From contig NZ_JAUSXN010000001.1 of the NCBI RefSeq assembly GCF_030816015.1, positions 4,526,001 to 4,590,000 of the forward strand: a stretch of DNA of 64,000 bases. Reading direction: 5' to 3'. Both the position numbers and the translations under genes were made by a program. Positions 25,683 through 35,251 of the stretch are shown here, piece by piece. This stretch comes from Pedobacter sp. W3I1. Lineage in GTDB: Bacteria; Bacteroidota; Bacteroidia; Sphingobacteriales; Sphingobacteriaceae. The notes below the pieces were generated by a model. The model was not told where the DNA came from. It worked only from the letters and a program-made list of their open reading frames with translations, and ran no database searches. Numbering within the stretch: position 1 is the stretch's first letter; each line of letters begins with the position of its first letter.

Positions 25683-28019
25683 ATGAAAATGCTTAGAAAT
25701 TTGGTTAATTATTTGCTAGTGCCAACGCTGTTATGTATCAGCAGCAATAGTGTGGCACAACAAAAACATACCGTAAGCGGTACCATAAAAGACCGCAAGA
25801 ACGGTGAATTGATGATTGGTGTGACTGTTAGAATCGAGGGAAACCTTTCGGTCGGAACAGCCAGCAATGAATATGGGTTTTATTCCCTGTCTTTACCCAA
25901 GGGGAACTACACTTTGATCATCAGCTATATCGGCTATGATGAACAGCGTCAGTACGTTCAATTGGAAAAAAATGTGAGGATAGACTGGCTACTCGAACAG
26001 GCCATGGAAGGCAAAAACAGTTTACAGGAAGTTTTGATCTCAAGCGCAAAAAAGGATAAAAATCTTTCCAATGCTCAAATGGGCATGGAAACACTTGACA
26101 TCAAGAAAATAGAAAAACTTCCTGTGCTGTTCGGTGAAAAAGATGTCATGAAGACCCTTCAACTTTTACCGGGTATTAAAAGCAGTGGAGAAGGAAATAG
26201 CGGATTTAGCGTGAGGGGCGGTGCCACTGATCAAAATCTGATTCTGCTTGACGAAGCTCCAGTTTATAATGCATCGCACCTGCTCGGTTTCTTCAGTACA
26301 TTCAATAGCGATGCGCTTAAAGATGCGAGTATAATCAAAGGGAACAGCCCGGCTCAATACGGTGGACGACTTTCATCAATTATGGATATTAAAATGAAGG
26401 ACGGCAATAATCAGGATTATAATCTGACCGGCGGTATCGGTTTGATCAGCAGCAGGCTCAGTGTGGAAGGGCCGATCCAAAAAGATAAATCATCCTTTAT
26501 AGTCTCCGGAAGAAGAACTTACGCAGATCTGTTCTTGAGGAGTTCTGAAGATTTTAAAGACAGTAAGCTTTATTTCTATGACCTGAACATTAAAGCTAAT
26601 TATGAAATAAATCAAAACAACCGTGTTTATCTTTCAGGATATTTCGGGCGTGATGTTCTGGGATTTGGCGATACTTTCGGAACCGACTGGGGAAATACTA
26701 CTGCGACCTTCAGATGGAATAGCGTAGTTAATAGCAAGTTGTTCGCAAACACTTCGTTAATTTACAGCAATTATGATTACAAGCTGAACTTTAAGAGCAG
26801 CGGCAATGATTTCGGCCTTAATTCTCAGATTAAGGACTGGAATTTTAAAGAAGACTTCTCCTGGTTCGCAAATACCAAACATACCGTTCGTTTTGGCCTG
26901 CAATCCATTTATCACACCATTGCGCCAAGCAGGGTTTCGGGCACAAGTGTGAGCAGTTATCCTAAAAGTACACGGTATTCCTTGGAAAATGCGCTTTATA
27001 TAAATGATGAATATAAAGCCACCGATAGGTTATCCATCAATTACGGCCTTCGACTTGCTGCGTTTACGGTCATGGGAGGAGATACATATAATACCTATAA
27101 CAATGGCGTGCTCACTGACAGCCTGACCCTCGCTAAGGGCAAACTAGGAAAAACATATGTGAATCCCGAACCGCGAATTACGGCAAATTACCGGATCAAT
27201 GATGTCAGCAGTATAAAAGCCGGCTATTCCCGCAATACACAGAATCTTCATCTTTTAAGCAACAGCAGCGGCGGCAGACCTACCGATCAGTGGATCGGAA
27301 GCAGTTACGCCGTAAAGCCCGAAATTGCCGACCAGGTTAGTATTGGCTACAGCAGAAATTTCCATGAGAACAATTACGAAGTGAACGTTGAAGGGTATTA
27401 TAAACAAATGCAAAACCAGATCGATTACAAAAATGGTGCTGATATCACCTTCGATGCTGCTAAGGATATTGAAAGCGAACTGCTCTTTGGTAAAGGCCGG
27501 GCCTATGGATTTGAGCTGATCGCTAAAAAGAAAAGTGGAAAGCTCACCGGATGGATTTCTTATACCTTATCAAAAACCGAGCGCAAAATAGATGGCATCA
27601 ACAATAATAACTGGTACAATACAAGCCTTGACAAAACCCATGATGTGTCTGTTGTTGCAACTTACCAACTGACTCCCAGGTGGTCATTATCCGGGTTGTT
27701 TCTATATAGTACCGGAAACGCGGTGACATTTCCGACAGGAAAATATGAGTTGAACAATGAGACGGTATTCCAGTATAGTGAACGCAATGCAGACCGCATG
27801 CCAGCATATCATCGCCTGGATTTGAGTGCCACTTACGAATCTAAAAAGAAAAAACGCTTCCAGAGCTCCTGGACATTCGGCCTGTACAATGTCTATGGCC
27901 GTGAGAACGCCTATACCTTTTCTTTTGAAGACGATCCAAATAATCCCGGCACTACGCGCGTGATGCAAACCTCCCTTTTCCGTTGGGTTCCCAACATTAC
28001 CTATAATTTTAAATTCTAA
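25683..28019 (+). CDS. TonB-dependent outer-membrane receptor, 778 aa
   Basis: A signal peptide (ending SVAQQ near 26) is followed by a carboxypeptidase-regulatory-like domain (about 30-110; VSGTIKDRKNGELMIGVTVR and GFYSLSLPKGNYTLIISYIG), a plug domain (about 120-225; VMKTLQLLPGIKSSGEG, FSVRGGATDQNLILLDEAPV), and a beta barrel ending in ITYNFKF. It imports an unknown ligand with TonB energy. Three bases separate it from a DUF4249 lipoprotein gene, a pair frequent in Bacteroidota. Confidence 0.92.
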   Translation: MKMLRNLVNYLLVPTLLCISSNSVAQQKHTVSGTIKDRKNGELMIGVTVRIEGNLSVGTASNEYGFYSLSLPKGNYTLIISYIGYDEQRQYVQLEKNVRIDWLLEQAMEGKNSLQEVLISSAKKDKNLSNAQMGMETLDIKKIEKLPVLFGEKDVMKTLQLLPGIKSSGEGNSGFSVRGGATDQNLILLDEAPVYNASHLLGFFSTFNSDALKDASIIKGNSPAQYGGRLSSIMDIKMKDGNNQDYNLTGGIGLISSRLSVEGPIQKDKSSFIVSGRRTYADLFLRSSEDFKDSKLYFYDLNIKANYEINQNNRVYLSGYFGRDVLGFGDTFGTDWGNTTATFRWNSVVNSKLFANTSLIYSNYDYKLNFKSSGNDFGLNSQIKDWNFKEDFSWFANTKHTVRFGLQSIYHTIAPSRVSGTSVSSYPKSTRYSLENALYINDEYKATDRLSINYGLRLAAFTVMGGDTYNTYNNGVLTDSLTLAKGKLGKTYVNPEPRITANYRINDVSSIKAGYSRNTQNLHLLSNSSGGRPTDQWIGSSYAVKPEIADQVSIGYSRNFHENNYEVNVEGYYKQMQNQIDYKNGADITFDAAKDIESELLFGKGRAYGFELIAKKKSGKLTGWISYTLSKTERKIDGINNNNWYNTSLDKTHDVSVVATYQLTPRWSLSGLFLYSTGNAVTFPTGKYELNNETVFQYSERNADRMPAYHRLDLSATYESKKKKRFQSSWTFGLYNVYGRENAYTFSFEDDPNNPGTTRVMQTSLFRWVPNITYNFKF

Positions 28020-28022
28020 TTT

Positions 28023-28820
28023 ATGAAAAAGCTATTTTATTTGACCTGTTTGATTATTCTATTCGCCAGTTGTGAAAAAGAAGTCGATCTCGACCTTGAC
28101 AACAAAAGCGGTACGTTAGTAATTGAAGGGAATATTACTGATCAACCAGGACCGTATTATGTGCGCCTTACCAGATCTGTTCCATTTACAAGTACTAATC
28201 AATACCCGCCTGTTACACATGCTTTCATTACCATCACCGACACGCAGGGACAAACTGATACCTTGCAGCACATAGGTGAAGGGCGTTATCAGACCAGTAA
28301 TCTGCATTCGGTTCCGGGCCACACTTATAATCTGCTTGTGAAGACAGCAGATATCAGTTATACAGCACAGAGTACGATGCCCACAGCGGTTGATCTGGAG
28401 AGCCTGCAGCAGGACCCGGTTAAAATGGGTGGCGATACCACTTATAATATTCTGCCAATTTTTAACGACCCCGCTTCTTTAGGCAATCGGTATTTCTTTG
28501 TCCTGACCGCCAACGGGCACACCAAAAAAATCTTGCAGACCATTTCCGACAACGTCAATAACGGATTGGTTAACCAAAGAAGCATAACTACTTCCAGGGA
28601 AGAGGATGATAAAATCAAGGTTGGAGATCGCGTTAATGTAGAAATGCAGTGTGTTGATGAACGGATGTACAACTATTATACTGCCCTGATTCAAATCACA
28701 GCTGATCGTGGTCCAGGTGGCAGCGTTACGCCAGCTAATCCGCCGAGTAATATTAACTCCGGAGCGCTGGGATATTTTTCTGCGCACACGACCAGGTCGA
28801 GCAACATCGAAATACGATAG
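28023..28820 (+). CDS. DUF4249 lipoprotein, 265 aa
   Basis: A lipoprotein signal with cysteine in LFASCEKEVDL is followed by a DUF4249-type beta-rich region: LVIEGNITDQPGPYYVRLTR, ITITDTQGQTDTL, YQTSNLHSVPGHTYNLLV and ALGYFSAHT. The family is nearly always encoded beside a TonB-dependent receptor, here directly upstream, and probably caps it on the cell surface; its ligand is unknown. Confidence 0.87.
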   Translation: MKKLFYLTCLIILFASCEKEVDLDLDNKSGTLVIEGNITDQPGPYYVRLTRSVPFTSTNQYPPVTHAFITITDTQGQTDTLQHIGEGRYQTSNLHSVPGHTYNLLVKTADISYTAQSTMPTAVDLESLQQDPVKMGGDTTYNILPIFNDPASLGNRYFFVLTANGHTKKILQTISDNVNNGLVNQRSITTSREEDDKIKVGDRVNVEMQCVDERMYNYYTALIQITADRGPGGSVTPANPPSNINSGALGYFSAHTTRSSNIEIR

Positions 28821-28862
28821 TTATAAAATGATGCCACTGTCAGATAAGTAACTTTTTCAATT

Positions 28863-28887
28863 ATTACTGGACGCACTAGCCAGTAAT
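28863..28887 (+). terminator. Hairpin after the TonB receptor operon
   Basis: ATTACTGG pairs with CCAGTAAT around nine bases, 43 bases past the DUF4249 stop. The following T-run is weak (AGTTTAAC), so it may be a terminator or only a 3' stabilising stem. Confidence 0.5.
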
Positions 28888-29023
28888 AGTTTAACAAAAC
28901 ATGAACGCAGGGACGTCAACAAAACAACATGGGTGAACTTAACCTTATTTCGATGCTAACATCAGCTCAGGTATATCCCTGTCTATCAGAAACAATAACT
29001 TTTTTTTGACATAAATATAAAAT

Positions 29024-29695
29024 ATGAAAAGGGAAATCAACTTCATGCTGCTGCTGGGCATTTTGGGATTGGCTAATATCGGTTTTAACATCTTCACGAA
29101 CTGGAACATCAAAGAAGAAAATTATTCCATTGAAATAATAGGCACTGAAATCCATGGAACTTTTTCAGGCTTAAAAGCTACACTAAATTTTGATCCGGCA
29201 CATGCTGAGCAGGATGCCTTATGTGCATCTATCGATACGCACAGCTTAAGTACCGTTTTTTTTCTAAAAACAAGACATGCCTTTTCAAAGGAAGCATTGG
29301 ACGTCGAAAAATATCCTACGATCGTTTTCCAATCGGATGCCATTACCAAAAACGGTAATCTGTACGAAGCTACTGGTAAACTGACTGTAAAGGATGTGAC
29401 TAAAAGAATCATCATATCCTTCACTTTCAATGGGACCGATGTATCCCGCGCCTTTAAAGGGAGTTTTAAAATATCTCCCAAAGAATACCATCTGACATGT
29501 AATGGAACGCCTGAAAAAGTGCCGCTAGCACTCCATATACTCGAACCCGTATTGAATTCCTATACGTTTTCGAATGATCTGGCGGAATTAGCAACGATGA
29601 ATGAGTCTTTAAATAACACTGATCGTGGACGGGATTTAAGTGGAATACAAAGGAAGTGTACAGATCAAGAGATTACTATTTTAAATAGACGTTAA
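29024..29695 (+). CDS. YceI-family protein, 223 aa
   Basis: A short hydrophobic N-terminus (possible signal anchor) precedes a YceI-like lipocalin fold. Typical segments are YSIEIIGTEIHGTFSGLKAT, DALCASIDTHSLST, EALDVEKYPTIVFQSDAI and GKLTVKDVTKRIIISFTF. YceI proteins bind isoprenoid-type lipids such as polyprenyl chains in the periplasm. The last 40 residues are an unusual hydrophilic tail. It lies 23 bases before a DUF4405 membrane protein, likely one transcript. Confidence 0.85.
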   Translation: MKREINFMLLLGILGLANIGFNIFTNWNIKEENYSIEIIGTEIHGTFSGLKATLNFDPAHAEQDALCASIDTHSLSTVFFLKTRHAFSKEALDVEKYPTIVFQSDAITKNGNLYEATGKLTVKDVTKRIIISFTFNGTDVSRAFKGSFKISPKEYHLTCNGTPEKVPLALHILEPVLNSYTFSNDLAELATMNESLNNTDRGRDLSGIQRKCTDQEITILNRR

Positions 29696-29718
29696 TAACA
29701 AAAAATAAATTCTAAAAA

Positions 29719-30195
29719 ATGAAACCAGACAGAAAATATGTAACACCATTCCTCTCTTTGCTATTTATAGTCTTGGCTATTACAGGGATTTTTATGCTAC
29801 TTCATCTCTTTGATGGATATACTGAAGTTGCACATGAATTAATTGGAATTGGATTCGTACTTGCCGCAATCTTACACATTATACTAAACTGGAAAGGCTT
29901 AAAAGTTCATTTTATGAAACAAGTATTTATGCCAGCAGCCATAGCTGTAGCAGTGCTAACTTTAACTTTTGTTTATTTAGAACGAAAGCAACTTCCATTA
30001 GATATTGTCATTGTCGACAAAACATTTAAAGCTCCTTTAAAAGAATCATGCAAAATTCTGAACATAGATTATTCAATAGCAATCAAAAAGTTAGAAAAAA
30101 AGGGATATATCATAAACGACATAAAAACACTTGAGGATATTTGGAAAAAAAATGATACAGATCCACAGGAAGTTATTGAATTACTAATGGATTAA
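29719..30195 (+). CDS. DUF4405 membrane protein with C-terminal extension, 158 aa
   Basis: Three membrane helices (about residues 9-29, 42-60, 72-90) with histidines in LLHLF, VAHELIGIGFVLAAILHIIL give the cytochrome b-like layout of DUF4405. The C-terminal 60 residues are soluble: APLKESCKILNIDYSIAIKK resembles a small domain of repeated short helices. It follows the YceI gene; a YceI-cytochrome b pairing occurs in other bacteria. Confidence 0.78.
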   Translation: MKPDRKYVTPFLSLLFIVLAITGIFMLLHLFDGYTEVAHELIGIGFVLAAILHIILNWKGLKVHFMKQVFMPAAIAVAVLTLTFVYLERKQLPLDIVIVDKTFKAPLKESCKILNIDYSIAIKKLEKKGYIINDIKTLEDIWKKNDTDPQEVIELLMD

Positions 30196-30469
30196 GCTTT
30201 TTGAAAATCAACAATGGACGGAAGAATTAGCAGAGAGAACGGGTTGATTTGCAAATCAGACAGAAAAGCAGATGCACCCATTGGGGATGCGCTGAGACAT
30301 TAAACGTCAATTAGGTGGAAGTGGCTGATCAGTTGGGAGTAAAAGCGTTTCGCTTGAGAAAGCTCACACCCTTGAAGACTTATTGATATCAATACCAATG
30401 CAAAATCATTGACCTCCGTTTGGAATGGTCGAAATTTTTTAAAAAAATAAATCACTAACACAGTTTATT

Positions 30470-30850
30470 ATGAAATTTCTTGTCGTCGAAAATAAAGAAC
30501 AGCAACAAAATGAAGTTGTGTATGACATTGTTGACTTTCTCTGGGAAAACGGTAATGAGGTGCATATCAGCAGTAATTATAGCGAAGCTGAGGTTCAACA
30601 AATCATACAAAGTTGCGATTGCATTGTGTTATTGCAAGATCATGAAACATGCTTTAATAAAGCAAAAGAAGCCTTTCAAAATAACCTTGCATTAGAAAAA
30701 TCTACCCTGAAAAAAACTTTTCTGTTTTTTTCAGAAAACGGTATTTATACTAATATCATACCCTTTCCACATAAAATTTTTGATTATAAACAATTAAATA
30801 AAAATGAATTATTCCGACTTTTTTTTTGGTGCAGGAAATTAAATAGTTAA
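30470..30850 (+). CDS. Unrecognised 126-aa protein
   Basis: A small soluble protein beginning MKFLVVENKEQQ, with alternating strands and helices (ISSNYSEAEVQQIIQSCDCI, CIVLLQD) suggestive of a receiver-like or nucleotide-binding alpha/beta fold, without the acidic residues of response regulators. No family recognised. Sits alone in a decayed region. Confidence 0.5.
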   Translation: MKFLVVENKEQQQNEVVYDIVDFLWENGNEVHISSNYSEAEVQQIIQSCDCIVLLQDHETCFNKAKEAFQNNLALEKSTLKKTFLFFSENGIYTNIIPFPHKIFDYKQLNKNELFRLFFWCRKLNS

Positions 30851-31331
30851 CTGCCACAAGTAGGCTAGTAACTATCGCAGTATAGATCATATTTGCAGGC
30901 TGCAGCCAAAAGTGCAGAATCCGTGCTCTAACCATTCCTTAAAGAAATCAGGAGATCCCTTCATGTAGTTCTCGGTAAGGACATTATAAAGACGGGAGAA
31001 AAGGTTACTTTAAAATTTACCGTCCATAATGGCCAGTTAACAGAAAAAACCATTTTGCAAATGGCATACACCCTTTGAACCCCTGATGAGCAAATACTTT
31101 GAAATCTCTTCCCTAACAAAGAGTACAAAATCATCAAGGGAATATTTTTTTCCATAATTATTAGTACTAAGGGTAATAGTTAATTGTCGTCCATTTGCTC
31201 AGCCCAAGGCTAAAAAGCGGTTAACAAGCCTTCTTTATAGATTTCCGGCGCTTATTTCATTACTTCCTTAAATCGCTAAGATTATAATCACCTAATGTTA
31301 TTGCTAATCTTACAACTCCTGTCCATTTAGA
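30851..31331. other. Decayed stretch with a coding-like fragment
   Basis: Bases 30965-31078 (plus strand) stay open and end in a stop, reading GKDIIKTGEKVTLKF then QLTEKTILQMAYTL: this looks like the C-terminal piece of a lost gene. No start or promoter is present. Nothing else is seen. Confidence 0.45.
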
Positions 31332-31499
31332 TCATACAGCCATAATGAACACCGCATCGCTGGCATATCGGGCCGACCCATTTTCCCAAGCTTGAATCTT
31401 TTTATCTTGAATAGTCCGAACATGAAGCAACTTTAAATTTATTTGCAAACCAGTTGTACTTTTTGAAAATTCTATTTCCGGCTTGACAGCACTTTTCAT
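31332..31499 (-). CDS. Short open frame, 55 aa, doubtful
   Basis: ATG at 31499 to TGA at 31332, reading MKSAVKPEIEFSKSTTGLQ and ending in VFIMAV. No motif, no promoter seen. Could be a small protein or a leftover of a longer gene. Confidence 0.25.
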   Translation of the reverse strand: MKSAVKPEIEFSKSTTGLQINLKLLHVRTIQDKKIQAWENGSARYASDAVFIMAV

Positions 31500-31566
31500 A
31501 AATTTGAATCTATAACCAATAATAAGCTAATGTTGAATAGTATTTAGTTTCCAAACATTAGCTCTG

Positions 31567-32060
31567 TTATTCACCAACCAATTTGGTATATTGTACTTCC
31601 TCTTTATGCGTTGTGTAATAAAATACATGATGATATGCAATACTGACCCTTTGTGCCGTACCATCGGCGGCACGGACAGAATATAATGTACTTACATCTA
31701 ATGGATAATCAAAGGGATAGAATTTTTCAGTTCTAATCACATTCCACTTTGATGAGCTGCTTGTAATTACGCTATCTAATGATGGGTATTATAGGCAATG
31801 TTTCACTTTGCTGATCCAATTCAAAGTTTTTGTTACTGATGTCAATTCATAATTCCCGGTTGGAATCTCATAATTCACAAAGGAATAGGTAGGAAATCCT
31901 CCACAACGCTTTCCACGCTCTTAATAGTTGATATTGCTATAATCTTGAGGATAGATCAAATATTTGAATATCTTGAGACCTATCTGATATTTTGTTACAA
32001 CTAACACAGATACAGTTAGGCAATTCAGCTGGAAATCCCTCAATTTCGTAGTCTCAAATA
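31567..32060 (-). pseudogene. Decayed minus-strand gene, several frame breaks
   Basis: Three coding-like pieces in different frames follow each other: FPAELPNCICVSCNKISD (near 32035-31975), then CGGFPTYSFVNYEIPTGNYE (near 31895), with an in-frame stop just before it, then KWNVIRTEKFYPFDYPLDVS to the stop at 31567. Together they would make a protein of about 160 residues. The family is not recognised. Confidence 0.6.
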
Positions 32061-32079
32061 ATTTATTTTAATCAAACAT

Positions 32080-32829
32080 ATGAAACAAATAATTTTCGTT
32101 CTAAGCATTGCTTTTTCTTCTCTCGCTTATGGACAGCAACACCATACCCGTATTTTTCTTTTCGTTCCCGGTGCATGGGACGGTGGCTGGGACTATGCAA
32201 AGGTAGATTCTATTTTAAGCGCCCATGGCGACATGGTTTACCGCCCTACCCTAACAGGTTTAGGAGAAAAAGTTCATCTCGCTAACCCGGAAATCAACCT
32301 GACCACCTACATCAATGACATAATGAATGTAATCAGGTTCGAAGACCTGCACAATGTCATCCTTATAGGTCATAGTTATGGGGGCATGGTCATTTCAGGG
32401 GTAGCGGAAAAGATGCCTGAACGTATCAAGCAACTCATCTACCTGGACGCCATGGTACCCAACGACGGAGAAAGTGCAAAAGATGTATGTGGCGAACTGT
32501 GGGAACCAATGACCAGCGGAAATATCAAGGACGGCATGGTACTGTATCCTTTTGGCACTACAAAGCCCACTCCTCCTATAGATGTCCCGCAGCCGTTGAA
32601 TACCTTTACTGAGCCGCTAAAGATCAGCAACAGAATGGTTAAAAAAATTCCGACAGCATTTCTCCAGATGACGAAAAATGGCAAGGGAAGTCCCGGCCAC
32701 GACAAAATGGGAATAACAAGAGCCCAGGCCAGAAAATGGAAGATTTACACCCTTGAAGGAGGGCATTATTCCATGAGGGAGCAGCCGGATAATCTGGTAA
32801 AAAAACTCGAAGAGATCACTCGTCAGTAA
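32080..32829 (+). CDS. Exported alpha/beta hydrolase, 249 aa
   Basis: A signal peptide (ending AYGQQ near residue 20) precedes an alpha/beta-hydrolase fold: FLFVPGAWDGGWDY (oxyanion region), the nucleophile elbow LIGHSYGG, LIYLDAMVP, and the catalytic histidine in EGGHYSMREQP. It is most like the salicylate/jasmonate esterase-type group of small hydrolases. The natural substrate is unknown. An AraC regulator follows 78 bases downstream on the same strand. Confidence 0.85.
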   Translation: MKQIIFVLSIAFSSLAYGQQHHTRIFLFVPGAWDGGWDYAKVDSILSAHGDMVYRPTLTGLGEKVHLANPEINLTTYINDIMNVIRFEDLHNVILIGHSYGGMVISGVAEKMPERIKQLIYLDAMVPNDGESAKDVCGELWEPMTSGNIKDGMVLYPFGTTKPTPPIDVPQPLNTFTEPLKISNRMVKKIPTAFLQMTKNGKGSPGHDKMGITRAQARKWKIYTLEGGHYSMREQPDNLVKKLEEITRQ

Positions 32830-32907
32830 CAGTGCGATATACAGTCATGAGAAAAGGCTTTGCACACCGATGCGGCCATCGTTAAAAATTTATCAGTAAC
32901 TTACGGT

Positions 32908-33825
32908 ATGGAAAACAGGGTAATCCACGAGATAAAAACGATCAATGAATACCATAAGGCCATGGGACTTCCTCGGCCGGAACATCCACTGATCAGTATT
33001 ATCGATTACAAAGCAATCGTATTGCCCTGCAAAGCCAATATGGGTTTCGTGTTCGACTTTTATTCCATCCTTATCGACAGGAATCTCAAGGGCAACATGA
33101 AATACGGGCAGCAATCGGGCGATTTCGAAGAAGGTGTCATGTTTTTTATGGCACCAGGACAGGTATTTGAAATGGAGCTTGAAGAAGCGGAAACCACAAA
33201 CCGCTCAGGCTCGCTATTGCTCATCCATCCGGATTTTCTATGGAAAACTACCCTGGCAAAGAAGATCAGACAATATGATTATTTTGGTTATGCTGTCAAT
33301 GAGGCACTTTTCCTTGCGGATAAGGAAGAAAAATCAATTCTAGCCTTAATGGAAAACATCATACTTGAATACCGGAATAACATCGACAATTTCAGTGATC
33401 CAGTGATCATTGCACAGCTGGAATTACTTTTGACCTATGCGGACAGGTTTTACCATCGGCAGTTCATTACCCGGAAAAAATCCAGTCATACCATTCTTGA
33501 TCGCTTGGAAGGCCTGCTGGATAAGTATTTCAAGGGTGAAGTGCTATCCAGAGAAGGAACACCAACCGTTTTGTATGTCGCCTCATCGCTGAATGTCTCT
33601 GCAGGCTACCTGAGTAGCTTGCTAAAGGTGCTGACCGGAAAGAGTACACAGCACTACCTCCAGGACAGATTGATAGAACATGCGAAGGCGCAACTATCCA
33701 CGACGGATCAGTCTGTGAGTGAGATTGCCTACGGCTTGGGTTTTGAACACCCGCAGTCATTCAGCAGGCTGTTCAAAACAAAAACCAGTCTATCACCTTT
33801 GGAATTCAGGGCAAAGTTCAATTGA
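32908..33825 (+). CDS. AraC-family transcriptional regulator, 305 aa
   Basis: An N-terminal cupin-like sensing region precedes two C-terminal HTH motifs: TVLYVASSLNVSAGYLSSLL and SVSEIAYGLGFEHPQSFSRL, followed by FKTKTSLSPLEFR, the AraC signature. The ATG at 32908 fits family length; an upstream TTG is less likely. It probably regulates the hydrolase just upstream or a nearby target. Confidence 0.9.
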   Translation: MENRVIHEIKTINEYHKAMGLPRPEHPLISIIDYKAIVLPCKANMGFVFDFYSILIDRNLKGNMKYGQQSGDFEEGVMFFMAPGQVFEMELEEAETTNRSGSLLLIHPDFLWKTTLAKKIRQYDYFGYAVNEALFLADKEEKSILALMENIILEYRNNIDNFSDPVIIAQLELLLTYADRFYHRQFITRKKSSHTILDRLEGLLDKYFKGEVLSREGTPTVLYVASSLNVSAGYLSSLLKVLTGKSTQHYLQDRLIEHAKAQLSTTDQSVSEIAYGLGFEHPQSFSRLFKTKTSLSPLEFRAKFN

Positions 33826-34184
33826 AACCTGGAATACCAGAGGATCAATGTTTTTATTGTGAACGGGAAAAATTTACTTTCCCAGGGCCTACAAAAATTC
33901 TTGCAGAGGCAGCGATGGAGTTGCATATAAAATCGAGTTCAAGTCTGCTTATAGGGAAAAAGAGAAACTGATTGCATATGACTGGCAGGGAACCGAATAA
34001 GAGGAAATATGTAATCTTGCCTTCGAAAGGCCGCCATTTCTACGATAAAGAAAGCTGAACTGTAAGCGCTTGATTTCTTATTCTTGTAGATTCTTTATCA
34101 ACTACTTTATCTATGAGATAATATTATCTGAGTAATCGAAGCATGAAAATTATTTGACTTTCCAAGAACCCGAATAAAATATTG
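33826..34184. other. Convergent gap with a gene fragment
   Basis: Bases 33877-34000 (plus strand) stay open and read GSDGVAYKIEFKSAYREKE, ending in AYDWQGTE and a stop. The end resembles the beta-strand repeat of PepSY-like exported proteins. The beginning of that gene is missing. Nothing else seen. Confidence 0.4.
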
Positions 34185-35159
34185 CTAGGGAACTAGCCTG
34201 GTACCTCCGGATTTGCTAAACTGCTTTGGCTTCATACCTGTATGTTCTTCAAAGACTTTAGAAAAATGGCTGAGGTTTGTAAAACCAAGATCGTGACCAA
34301 CGCTAGTAACAGATATTTTCTCTTCCGTCAGCAGGCGGCTTGCTTCTTTCATCCGAAAATATTGGTAATATTTGAATATGCTATTGCCGAAAACCTGTTT
34401 AAATATACGTTTCAATTTGGTAGGGCTCATTCCTGCGATGAAGGAAAGCTCCTTAATCACTGGTGGTATTTGCAGACGGCCAATAATTAATTCTCTTACT
34501 TTGTAGATCGTTTCAATATCTTGCCTATTTAAAGCATAAACAGTCTTTTCGTCCCTTTTCTCCAGCTCAACCAACAGCCTGCAGACCAATTCTTCTGATT
34601 TCACTTTAAGAAAAAACGACTTAAATGGTTCATCTATGGATTCTGTAAGCATCTCGTCGATCACTCCCTGCACCTTTGGATAAATGATTTGTTCAAAGAC
34701 CAGAGGCCGGCTATTTTCTAATAGACTCTGTAATACAGGTGTTGTTTTATTAAAGGCGAAATGGCCTATTAGGTATTCGGCGTCAACTTCTATGTTTATC
34801 GTCGCTCTATTGGTATGGATAGCAATGACTTCATCGGTATTTATACGGCTCGTCGCAATTAAAACAGATGGCAATTCCGTTAATCTTGGTTCTTTTTCAG
34901 GGACATGAATTTTGGGTATCACATTCTGAAACTTAAAAAACAGCATTTTTTTTAAGGCATCAACCTCTGGATTGTCCAGAAGAAATTCCATCTTCAATTC
35001 ATAATCACTGATAAGAAGACGGATATGCTGATTGAAAACATAACCGATACAATGACCGCTGCCATATTTCTGAGGGATATCCAACCGCTGATCTACCACT
35101 TTAGTGCCCAGGGCACTGGCAAGCTTGAACAGTATTTGTGGAGTGCCATAGTTGTTCAT
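34185..35159 (-). CDS. AraC-family transcriptional regulator, 324 aa
   Basis: The C-terminal AraC domain has VIKELSFIAGMSPTKLKRIF, and VTSVGHDLGFTNLSHFSKVF followed by HTGMKPKQFSKSGG. The N-terminal 200 residues are a poorly conserved sensing region. Divergent from the TetX-like gene at 35252 with a 92-base gap that holds the plus-strand promoter, so this protein probably activates or responds with it. Confidence 0.9.
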   Translation of the reverse strand: MNNYGTPQILFKLASALGTKVVDQRLDIPQKYGSGHCIGYVFNQHIRLLISDYELKMEFLLDNPEVDALKKMLFFKFQNVIPKIHVPEKEPRLTELPSVLIATSRINTDEVIAIHTNRATINIEVDAEYLIGHFAFNKTTPVLQSLLENSRPLVFEQIIYPKVQGVIDEMLTESIDEPFKSFFLKVKSEELVCRLLVELEKRDEKTVYALNRQDIETIYKVRELIIGRLQIPPVIKELSFIAGMSPTKLKRIFKQVFGNSIFKYYQYFRMKEASRLLTEEKISVTSVGHDLGFTNLSHFSKVFEEHTGMKPKQFSKSGGTRLVP

Positions 35160-35210
35160 ATGAAATGTCCTTTACGACTATTTTTAGGTCTAATATAATT
35201 ATTTTGCCTT

Positions 35211-35230
35211 TATACTGTCGTATAACTTTG
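35211..35230 (+). promoter_or_regulatory. Promoter region of the TetX-like gene
   Basis: TAACTTTG at 35223-35230 fits the -7 consensus; the -33 element is poor (TTTTG 16 bases upstream). A small inverted repeat, TATAC-TGTC-GTATA (35211-35224), overlaps it. The weak -33 would fit an activator-dependent promoter. Confidence 0.4.
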
Positions 35231-35251
35231 TGTATATTAAAATATAAGAAC

